NCBI GenBank assembly: GCA_025456385.1
Contig: JALOKS010000006.1
Location: 1 to 37,053, forward strand
DNA from: Thermoanaerobaculales bacterium
GTDB taxonomy: Bacteria; Acidobacteriota; Thermoanaerobaculia; Thermoanaerobaculales; Sulfomarinibacteraceae
DNA length: 37,053 bases
Direction: 5' to 3'
Shown here piece after piece: positions 29,103 through 37,053 of this stretch. Both the position numbers and the translations under genes were made by a program. How positions within the stretch are numbered: position 1 is the stretch's first letter; each line of letters begins with the position of its first letter. Below the pieces are notes generated by a model, which worked only from the letters and a program-made list of their open reading frames with translations, was not told the DNA's origin and ran no database searches.

Positions 29103-30506
29103 GTGAACACGGTCCTCGTGATCACCGACGACGAGGCCCGGCGGAAGGTCATCGAGGCGCAGCTCCTCAACCATGACCTCAAGCTGGTCGCCGCCGGCTC
29201 GCTCGAGCGCGGCCTGGCAGTGGTCGAGGAGGGTCACGCGAGCCTGGTGCTCGCCGTCCTGCCGCTGGCCGGAACCTCGGCAGTCGGGGCGCTGCGGGCG
29301 ATCCACGCCCGCGACCCGCGGCTGCCGGTGGTCGTGCTCACCGCCGCCGCCTCGACCGAGGAGGCCATCGAGACCACCAAGGCCGGCGCCTTCGACTACC
29401 TGCTGCTGCCGCTCGAAGAGCGGGAGCTGCTCACCGCGGTCGGGCACGGATTCGAGGCCGGCCGCCTGATGCGGTCGCCGGTGTCGCTCGACCAGGAGAG
29501 CGAGACCTGGTCGGGGGACGCCCTCATCGGGCGCTCGCGGCCGATGCAGGAGATCTACAAGGCGATCGGCCGCGTCGCCCCGACCGACTCGACGGTGCTG
29601 ATTCGGGGCGAGTCCGGGACCGGCAAGGAGCTGGTCGCGCGCGCGATCTACCAGCACTCGGCGCGCGCCGCGCGGCCCTTCGTGGTCGTCAACTGCGTGG
29701 CCATCCCGGAGACCCTGCTCGAGAGCGAGCTCTTCGGCTACGAGCGCGGCGCTTTCACCGGCGCCGTCGGAGCCAGGATCGGGAAGGTCAAGCAGGCCGA
29801 CGGCGGCACCCTCTTCCTCGACGAGATCGGCGACATGCCGCTCGCCATCCAGGCCAAGCTCCTGCGCCTGCTCGAGGACCGCAGCATCGAGCCGATCGGC
29901 GGCCGGCGGCCGATCGCTGTCGACGCGCGGATCATCGCCGCCACCAACCGCGACCTCGAGGCGGCGATCGACGAGGGGCGGTTCCGCAAGGACCTCTTCT
30001 ATCGCCTGAGCGTCGTCCCGATCACCCTGCCGCCGCTGCGCGAACGCCTCGACGACCTGCCGCTGCTGTGCGACTACTTCCTGCGCCGGCTGACCACCGA
30101 GCTCGGGATCCGCAACCCCGGTCTGACGCCGGACGCCTACCGGCTGCTGGCGAGCCACCCCTGGGCGGGCAACGTCCGCGAGCTCGCCAACGCCATGGAA
30201 CAGAGCCTGATCTTCAGCCGCGGGCGTCAGATCGACGCCGAAGCGGTCGGCGCGCTGGTGCTCACGCCGTCCAGGGGCCGCGCGGCCGCCCTCGCGGCCG
30301 GCGACGAGGCCCTGCGGCGCTGGGTGCACCAGTCACTCGCCTTCGGCCGCGAGGGCCTGCTGCCGGCGATCACCGAGCACGTCAGCGAGCGGGTGATCCG
30401 CGAGGTCCTCGCGATCACCGCCGGGAACCGGGTGCGCGCCGCCCGCCTGCTCGGCATCTCCCGTCCCACCCTGCTCGCCCGGATCAAAAAGTACGGGCTG
30501 GAGTGA
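29103..30506 (+). CDS. Sigma-54-dependent transcriptional activator (receiver-like, AAA+, Fis HTH)
   Basis: AAA+ with GESGTGKELVARAIYQHS, GAFTGA, GGTLFLDEIGDMP, NVRELANAMEQ; C-terminal GNRVRAARLLGISRPTLLARIKKYGLE; N-terminal receiver-like fold. Confidence 0.95.
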   Translation: MNTVLVITDDEARRKVIEAQLLNHDLKLVAAGSLERGLAVVEEGHASLVLAVLPLAGTSAVGALRAIHARDPRLPVVVLTAAASTEEAIETTKAGAFDYLLLPLEERELLTAVGHGFEAGRLMRSPVSLDQESETWSGDALIGRSRPMQEIYKAIGRVAPTDSTVLIRGESGTGKELVARAIYQHSARAARPFVVVNCVAIPETLLESELFGYERGAFTGAVGARIGKVKQADGGTLFLDEIGDMPLAIQAKLLRLLEDRSIEPIGGRRPIAVDARIIAATNRDLEAAIDEGRFRKDLFYRLSVVPITLPPLRERLDDLPLLCDYFLRRLTTELGIRNPGLTPDAYRLLASHPWAGNVRELANAMEQSLIFSRGRQIDAEAVGALVLTPSRGRAAALAAGDEALRRWVHQSLAFGREGLLPAITEHVSERVIREVLAITAGNRVRAARLLGISRPTLLARIKKYGLE

Positions 30507-30630
30507 GGCGCGACGGGGACCCCGTCTCAAGGCGTCGCCGACGGTTGAGGAAGCCCCCGCAAGGGGCTAGAGTGGGTCCCCGGCGGCATTCGCGCCAGGT
30601 CCAGGCGGCGACGGAGGAGCACCCAGCACC

Positions 30631-32034
30631 ATGCCAATCGTCTCGATTTCCCAAGGCAGCTACAGCGGCTCGAAGCAGCTCGCGGACGCGCTCAGCAAGA
30701 GGCTCGGTTTCAAGGTCGTCAGGCTCGAGGACGCGGTCGCCGCAGCCAAGCGCTACGGCATCTCCGAGGAGGAGATGTACCGCGGCCTCGACATGCCGGC
30801 CAACTTCTTCGAGCGCTTCACCCAGCGCAAGGAGCGCTACATCCTCGCCATGCAGGCGACGCTCGGCGGGCTCTTCGCCGACGGCAACGGCATCTACTGC
30901 GGGCTCGTCGGTCAGTTCATCTTCCACGGCCTCTGCGGCGTCTTCAAGGTCCGGCTGGTGGCGCCGCTCGACTTCCGGATCAACGCCACCATCGCCAGCC
31001 TCAGGCTCTCCCACGAGGAGGCCGTGCGCTACATCCGCGACGCCGACGAGCGGCGGGCCAAGTGGGGACGGCAGATGTTCAACGCCGACCTCAACGATCC
31101 CGACCTCTACGACCTGGTCGTCAACCTCGAGCACATGAACATCGAGACCGCCGCCGACATGATCACCGGCATCATCAAGCGCAAGGAGTTCCCCGAGGAC
31201 TGCTACCGCCAGTTCCAGAGCTTCGCCCTCGAGAAGCGAGTGCGGGCGGCGTTGCGCTTCAACTCGCCCTACGAGTCCGACAGCGTCCAGATCCAGGCCG
31301 CCGACGGCGTCGTCACGCTGTCGGGGGGGGCCTCCTTCGAGGGGTCGCGCGCGGCGATCGTCGACTTCGTGAGCCGCATCCGGGGCGTCCGCAAGGTCGT
31401 GACCGACGCCGGCGAGGTCGCCTCGGTGGACTCCACCCTCGATCTCGACCTCGGCGTCTCGACCCGGGACACCACGGCGCGCGACGTCATGCTGCCCCCC
31501 GACGGCTACCCGCACTGCACCCTGTCGTGCACGATCCGCGACGCGGTGGTGGCCCTGAGCGCCTCGGCGGTGAAGCTCGAGGACGGCTACACCATGGTGC
31601 CGCGCTACGTGCTGATCCTCGACGACGAGCGGCGGGAGCTGCGCGGCATCGTCAGCCGCCGCGAGCTCCTGAAGGGCCTCATCCCCCACCTCCAGCGGGA
31701 CAAGGAGTCGGAGGCCCAGATCCGCAAGCTGGTGCCCTTCGCCGGCCAGGTGCCGACTGACCTGCTCATCCGCTGGACCTCGCTCTTCACCCCCGCCGCG
31801 CTGGAGGCGGCGCGGCGCCCGGTGAGCTCGATCATGGTGCCCATCCGGGGCACCGTCCAGGTCGGCGACTCCCTGTCGACCGTCATCTCGACCATGCTCA
31901 CCCACGGCGTCGACCTCGTGCCGGTTCTCGACGGCCAGCGGGTCGCCGGCGTGGTGCTGATGACCAACATCTTCGACATCGTCGCCCAGTTCGTGATGGA
32001 GCACGGCGGGACCGGCCCGCGGGGGCGCGGCTGA
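30631..32034 (+). CDS. Cytidylate kinase-like - BON - CBS pair fusion protein
   Basis: N-term MPIVSISQGSYSGSKQLADALSKRLGFKVV...YDLVVNLEHMNIETAADMI (cytidylate kinase-like), middle KRVRAALRFNSPYESDSVQIQAADGVVTLSGGASFEGSRAAIVDFVSRIRGVRKV (BON), C-term two CBS motifs. Confidence 0.82.
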   Translation: MPIVSISQGSYSGSKQLADALSKRLGFKVVRLEDAVAAAKRYGISEEEMYRGLDMPANFFERFTQRKERYILAMQATLGGLFADGNGIYCGLVGQFIFHGLCGVFKVRLVAPLDFRINATIASLRLSHEEAVRYIRDADERRAKWGRQMFNADLNDPDLYDLVVNLEHMNIETAADMITGIIKRKEFPEDCYRQFQSFALEKRVRAALRFNSPYESDSVQIQAADGVVTLSGGASFEGSRAAIVDFVSRIRGVRKVVTDAGEVASVDSTLDLDLGVSTRDTTARDVMLPPDGYPHCTLSCTIRDAVVALSASAVKLEDGYTMVPRYVLILDDERRELRGIVSRRELLKGLIPHLQRDKESEAQIRKLVPFAGQVPTDLLIRWTSLFTPAALEAARRPVSSIMVPIRGTVQVGDSLSTVISTMLTHGVDLVPVLDGQRVAGVVLMTNIFDIVAQFVMEHGGTGPRGRG

Positions 32035-33584
32035 TGGCCGACGCAGTCGCCGCCGGTAAGCAGCGCCGCCCGCTCCTCTTCCGCCCCCGACCGCACTCCG
32101 AGATCGACTGGAAGCGGATCTTCTTCCTGAGCCTCGGGCTGGGGCTGTTCTTCGCCGTCCATCTCTCCCCGCCCTGGCCGGTCGCCGTCGACCCCATGGG
32201 GGAGGAGTTCGTGCTCAGCGCCCAGGGCAAGGCGGCACTCGGGCTCTTCCTGCTCGCCGCCGTGTGGTGGGTCTTCGAGGTGCTGCCGATCGGCGTCACC
32301 GCGATCTCCATCGGCGTCGTCCAGGCCCTGTTCCTGATCCGGCCGGACCTCGTGGTGGCGGGCGGGGGCGACCCGATCGACGGCGCCGAGCTCGCCTTCA
32401 AGGAGTTCATGAACCCCTCGGTGTGGTTCATCTTCGGCTCGATCGTCATCGGCATGGTCTTCACCAAGACCGGGCTCACCAAGCGCCTCGCCTACATGAT
32501 GCTGATGCTGGTCGGCGAGCGGACCAGCCGGATCTACCTCGGTTGCTTCGTCATGACCGCCGCCCTGACGCACGTGATGGCCCACACCGCGGTCGCCGCG
32601 ACGGTCTTCCCGCTGCTGGTCGCCATCTACCGCCTCTACGAGGAGGGCGACACGCCCACCCGCTTCGGCAAGGGGCTCTTCATGGGCATGGCCTACATCG
32701 CCGGCGCCGGCTCCATCATCACCCTGCTCGGCGCCGCCCGCGGCGCGGTCGCGATCGGCTTCTACAAGGAGATCACCGGCAAGGAGGTCAGCTTCTTCGG
32801 TTTCAGCTACTACCTCTTCCCCCTCGGCTGGGTGATGGTGTTCGCGCTCTGGGCCCTGATCATGGTCCTCTACCGGCCGGAGCGCGCGGTCATACCCGGC
32901 CTGCGCGAGCGCGCGCGCGACCTCTACACCCGCCTCGGGCCGATCTCGGCCAAGGAGCTGCAGGCCGCCGTCATCGTCGTCGCCGCCGTCGCCCTGATGA
33001 GCCTTCGCTCCTTCGTGCCGGCGCTCGCCGCCATCGACAAGACCGCGATCATCCTCGTCGCGACGGTGCTGTTCTTCATCCTCAAGATCCTCGAGATCGG
33101 CGACCTCGAGGACGTTCCCTGGAACATCGTCCTCCTCTTCGGCGGCGCCATGAGCCTCGGCTACTGCCTGGTGCTGACCGGCGCCGCCGACTGGCTCGCC
33201 ATCAACACCGCCTCCGCGCTCGAGGCCGCCCCGGCCCTGGTCTTCATCCTCGGCATGGCCCTTTTCGTGCTCATCATGACCAACCTGATCATGAACGTCG
33301 CCGCGATCGCCATCTGCCTGCCGGTGGCGCTCAAGATGGCGCCCTACCTCGGCGTCGGCGGCGACGTGATCTTCTTCAGCGCCCTGGTCACCGCCGGCAT
33401 GCCCTTCCTGCTGCTGGTGGGCGCCGCGCCCAACGCCATCGCCTACGAGAGCAAGCAGTTCAGCTCGGGCGAGTTCTTCCGCGCCGGAGTGCCGGCGAGC
33501 GTGATACTGATGGTCGTGCTCGCGCTCTTCGTGACAGTTGTCTGGCCGCTGATGGGCATGGAGGTGATGGTCCCGAGGCCCTGA
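32034..33584 (+). CDS. SLC13/DASS-family anion permease
   Basis: About 12 hydrophobic segments; WWVFEVLPIGVTAI, NPSVWFIFGSIVIGMVFTKTGL, FGGAMSLGYCLVLTGAADWLA typical of the DASS family; start overlaps the upstream stop (ATGA-type). Confidence 0.88.
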   Translation: MADAVAAGKQRRPLLFRPRPHSEIDWKRIFFLSLGLGLFFAVHLSPPWPVAVDPMGEEFVLSAQGKAALGLFLLAAVWWVFEVLPIGVTAISIGVVQALFLIRPDLVVAGGGDPIDGAELAFKEFMNPSVWFIFGSIVIGMVFTKTGLTKRLAYMMLMLVGERTSRIYLGCFVMTAALTHVMAHTAVAATVFPLLVAIYRLYEEGDTPTRFGKGLFMGMAYIAGAGSIITLLGAARGAVAIGFYKEITGKEVSFFGFSYYLFPLGWVMVFALWALIMVLYRPERAVIPGLRERARDLYTRLGPISAKELQAAVIVVAAVALMSLRSFVPALAAIDKTAIILVATVLFFILKILEIGDLEDVPWNIVLLFGGAMSLGYCLVLTGAADWLAINTASALEAAPALVFILGMALFVLIMTNLIMNVAAIAICLPVALKMAPYLGVGGDVIFFSALVTAGMPFLLLVGAAPNAIAYESKQFSSGEFFRAGVPASVILMVVLALFVTVVWPLMGMEVMVPRP

Positions 33585-33621
33585 CCGCGTTCGTGCCGCG
33601 GCTCATGACGGGGAGGTGCCG

Positions 33622-34245
33622 ATGCCGACTCAGAAGGTGATCGAAGGCCACCGCCGGTTCCGTGAGAAGTTCGAGTCCGAGAACGAGGTCTTCGCCCGCC
33701 TTGCCGAGGAGGGCCAGAACCCGAAGGTGCTGTGGATCGGCTGCTCGGACTCGCGGGTCATCCCGGAGCTCATCACCGGCGCCGACCCTGGCGAGCTCTT
33801 CAACGTGCGCAACATCGCCAACGTCGTGCCGCCGGCCTCGGGCGAGGCCTGCTCCACCGGGGCGGCGATCGAGTACGCGGTCCTCCATCTCCGGGTCGAC
33901 CACGTCGTCGTCTGCGGCCACACCGGCTGCGGCGGCATCAAGGCCCTCGAGGCACCCCCCTCGCCCGAGGCCGAGCCGCACATCGCCGGCTGGCTCGGGC
34001 TCGCCGCGCCGGCGCGGCAGCAGGTGCTCGCGCGCGGCACGGCACCCGAGGAGGTCTACCTCGAGACCATCAGGGCCAACGTGCTGCTGCAGTGTGGGAA
34101 CCTGCGCACCTACCCCTGCGTCCGGGAGCACGAGCAGGCCGGCGACCTCAGCGTCCACGCCTGGCTCTACGACCTCCGCTCCGGCGTGATCGAGGAGTAC
34201 CGGCTGGCCAGCGGCACGTGGGAGAGCGTCGCGCACTCCCGCTGA
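33622..34245 (+). CDS. Beta-class carbonic anhydrase
   Basis: VLWIGCSDSRVIPELITGADPGELFNVRNIANVVPP...VDHVVVCGHTGCGGIKAL (CxDSR and HxxC zinc motifs). Confidence 0.95.
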   Translation: MPTQKVIEGHRRFREKFESENEVFARLAEEGQNPKVLWIGCSDSRVIPELITGADPGELFNVRNIANVVPPASGEACSTGAAIEYAVLHLRVDHVVVCGHTGCGGIKALEAPPSPEAEPHIAGWLGLAAPARQQVLARGTAPEEVYLETIRANVLLQCGNLRTYPCVREHEQAGDLSVHAWLYDLRSGVIEEYRLASGTWESVAHSR

Positions 34246-34301
34246 GCGTGCCCGCCCCCGCCGGCGCGTCCCGCGGCAGCTGTCAAGCTCCCCGACACCC
34301 C

Positions 34302-34318
34302 TGGCAAGTTTCTTGCCA
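34302..34318. promoter_or_regulatory. Perfect palindrome TGGCAAG-TTT-CTTGCCA, candidate activator site
   Basis: Read directly; about 110-125 bp upstream of the sigma-54 -24 element. Confidence 0.6.
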
Positions 34319-34425
34319 CTCCGGCCCCGTCGCGGTCCCGCCCCGGTCCGGGCGACGGGCATCTATCCCACGTTGCCACAATCAGTTCAGCCCGCATCAC
34401 GCACCCCGGGAGGAGCCCGGGGCTG

Positions 34426-34441
34426 TGGCACGGGCGTTGCT
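34426..34441 (+). promoter_or_regulatory. Sigma-54 (-24/-12) promoter upstream of the histidine kinase operon
   Basis: TGGCACG-GGCG-TTGCT matches the consensus TGGCACG-N4-TTGCW, with 10 nt between GG and GC. Confidence 0.88.
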
Positions 34442-34483
34442 CACCAGCAGGCGGGCCTGCCCGCCACGGAGGCACCTCGAAAC

Positions 34484-35089
34484 ATGCTGATCTCGAAGGA
34501 CACCTCGATCCCGTTGTCCCGGCGCTTCCGGCTGCCGGCGGTGGTGGCGGCGCTGGCGGTGATCTCCGTGGCGCCGATGGTGATCACCGGCGCCATCAAC
34601 TTGCAGCAGTTCCGGGCCGCCTACAAGGACAAGGTCCGCGACCACATCGGCGAGCTCGTGCAGCGCCACGCCGAAACCGTCGACGCCTTCGTCGAGGACC
34701 GGCTCTCCGACATCCGGGTCGTCGCCCGCGAGCACGAGCGCGCGGAGCTCGAAGACCCGGCGTCCCTCCGTCAGCTCCTCAACGTGCTCCGCGAGGAGTA
34801 CCACGGAGCCTTCGTCGACCTCGGTCTGGTGACGCGGGACGGCGTGCAGATCGCCTACGCCGGCCCCTTCAACCTGACGATGGCCGACTACTCGTCCGCC
34901 GAGTGGTTCGAGAAGGCGCGGCTCCGAGAGCACTACGTCTCGGATGTCTTCGCCGGCCTGCGCGGCAGCCCGCACTTCATCGTCACCGCCGCCCGGTCGC
35001 AGGGCGACGAGCGCTACTTCGTGAAGGCGACCATCGACTTCGAGGCCTTCAACAACCTGGTCGGCAACATCCGTCGTCGAGGGTCGTGA
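34484..35089 (+). CDS. N-terminal fragment of a histidine kinase: TM plus Cache-type extracytoplasmic sensor
   Basis: LPAVVAALAVISVAPMVITGAINLQQFRAAYKDKVRDHIGELVQRHAETVDAFVEDRLSDIRVVA...ADYSSAEWFEKARLREHYVSDVFAGLRGSPHFIVTA; ends ...GNIRRRGS*. Confidence 0.8.
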   Translation: MLISKDTSIPLSRRFRLPAVVAALAVISVAPMVITGAINLQQFRAAYKDKVRDHIGELVQRHAETVDAFVEDRLSDIRVVAREHERAELEDPASLRQLLNVLREEYHGAFVDLGLVTRDGVQIAYAGPFNLTMADYSSAEWFEKARLREHYVSDVFAGLRGSPHFIVTAARSQGDERYFVKATIDFEAFNNLVGNIRRRGS

Positions 35090-35090
35090 C

Positions 35091-36094
<1,004 letters not shown>

Positions 36095-36098
<4 letters not shown>

Positions 36099-36535
36099 TC
36101 GAACTGTCGGTGCTGCTGGTTGACGATGAGGAGGCGTTCGTCGACGCGCTGGCGCGGCGCCTCGGCAAGCGAGGCTTCCGGGTCGCCACGGCGACCAGTG
36201 GGGACGGGGCCCTGCAGGCCCTCGACGAGGGCGGCGCGACGAGGACCGATGTCGTGGTCCTCGACGTCAAGATGCCCGGTCTGGACGGGCTCGAGACGCT
36301 GGCCCTGATCAAGGAGCGCCACCCCCTGGTCGAGGTGATCATGCTGACCGGTCACGCGACGGTCGAGTCCGCCATCGAGGGCATGAAGCGCGGCGCCTTC
36401 GACTACCTGATGAAGCCGTCCGACATGGACATCCTGATCGCGAAGCTCAGCCAGGCCGGCCAGAAGAAGCGCGACCACGAGACCAAGATCCTCGAGGCTC
36501 GCGCCACCCTGATCGCGCTCCGCCGCGGGGACTGA
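36095..36535 (+). CDS. Stand-alone response regulator receiver protein
   Basis: VLLVDDEEAFVDALARRLGKRGF...DVVVLDVKMPGLDG...VIMLTGHAT...GAFDYLMKP. Confidence 0.92.
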
Positions 36536-36538
36536 GCG

Positions 36539-36931
36539 ATGGCCGGCGACGAGAGGCCGATCCGGCTGCTGCTGGTGGATGACGAGGTCGGGTACCTCGA
36601 GGTGCTCGGGAAGAGGCTCGCCAAGCGGGACTTCCAGGTGACGACGGCGCGCTCCGGGACGCAGGCCATCCGCTGCCTGCGCGACCACGACTTCGACGTC
36701 GCGGTCGTGGATCTCAAGATGGAGGACATGGACGGCATCGAGCTCCTCAAGGTGCTCAAGCAGATGCTGCCCGAGCTGCAGGTGATCATGCTCACCGGTC
36801 ACGGCTCGGAGCGGGCGGCGCGGGACGGGCTCGCCCTCGGCGCCTTCGACTATCTGCTGAAGCCGATCGATCTCGAGATCCTGCTCGAGCGGGTGCTGGC
36901 CGCGGTCGGGCGAGGCGGCGATGGCTCCTGA
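36539..36931 (+). CDS. Stand-alone response regulator receiver protein
   Basis: RLLLVDDEVGYLEVLGKRLAKRDF...DVAVVDLKMEDMDG...VIMLTGHGS...GAFDYLLKPIDL. Confidence 0.92.
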   Translation: MAGDERPIRLLLVDDEVGYLEVLGKRLAKRDFQVTTARSGTQAIRCLRDHDFDVAVVDLKMEDMDGIELLKVLKQMLPELQVIMLTGHGSERAARDGLALGAFDYLLKPIDLEILLERVLAAVGRGGDGS

Positions 36932-36971
36932 ACTCAAGGCGGAGGCGCTGCATTTTTTTCAGGCGAAGTCT

Positions 36972-36991
36972 GCCGGCCCGCGCAGGCCGGC
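36972..36991. other. Hairpin GCCGGCC-CGCGCA-GGCCGGC between receiver gene and next ORF
   Basis: Perfect 7-bp inverted repeat; no T-tract downstream. Confidence 0.5.
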
Positions 36992-37018
36992 TGCAGTCCT
37001 GTCAAGGGAGGGAATGGT

Positions 37019-37053
37019 ATGAGCTTCTTCAGAGACTGGGGAGAGATGATGTC
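37019..37053 (+). CDS. Start of a CDS truncated by the window end (MSFFRDWGEMM...)
   Basis: ATG preceded by gggaggga SD; runs off the window. Confidence 0.6.
   Translation, partial: MSFFRDWGEMM

Noticed and set aside
30552-30568. AGCCCC-CGCAA-GGGGCT hairpin as terminator after the sigma-54 activator
   Set aside because: Short stem without a T-tract; not enough to call a terminator.
32264-33640. 458-aa alternative ORF over the SLC13 gene
   Set aside because: Arg/His-rich shadow frame; the SLC13 frame has clear TM segments and family motifs.
35087-35089. TGA inside the histidine kinase as a selenocysteine codon (SelB is encoded in the window)
   Set aside because: The kinase continues in a different frame, so UGA readthrough would not rejoin it; frameshift or deletion fits better.

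Overview
High-GC bacterial chromosomal window, gene-dense and mostly housekeeping. The lineage is uncertain; gene order and content are compatible with an Acidobacteriota-like or deep deltaproteobacterial-like genome, which is inference only. Left to right: tsaC/sua5 and recN (-); cupin and coaE (+); folD, ubiE/menG, rdgB, an FHA-GAF-class III cyclase and a secreted hypothetical (-); truA, uppS, cdsA, rseP, PASTA protein, rpe, bamD, LysM protein, tadA (+); tRNA-Ser(CGA), tRNA-Ser(GGA), SRP 4.5S RNA; a glycosyltransferase-like gene (-); TonB_C-like secreted protein (+); selB (-); CYTH protein and sugar nucleotidyltransferase (+); pseudopilin and ComEA-like HhH protein (-); ubiX, ubiA, deoxynucleoside kinase, serS (+) converging on an HD-domain gene (-); glnA; then an accessory-looking signalling/transport block. 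That block (29103 to the right end) holds a sigma-54 activator with a degenerate receiver, a cytidylate-kinase-like/BON/CBS fusion overlapping an SLC13-type permease, a beta-carbonic anhydrase, a near-perfect sigma-54 promoter, a Cache histidine kinase split by a frameshift, and two stand-alone receivers. It is my best candidate for an undescribed system: possible sensor-gated anion/bicarbonate uptake. Other notable signals are three different heptanucleotide tandem repeats, all at gene 3' ends within 2.4 kb; a serS/HD convergent junction where both stops appear lost and a single base insertion would restore both; and a second sigma-54-like promoter upstream of comEA/pilin. No CRISPR array, IS element or prophage was recognised. 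All calls come from reading the sequence; no database search was run.
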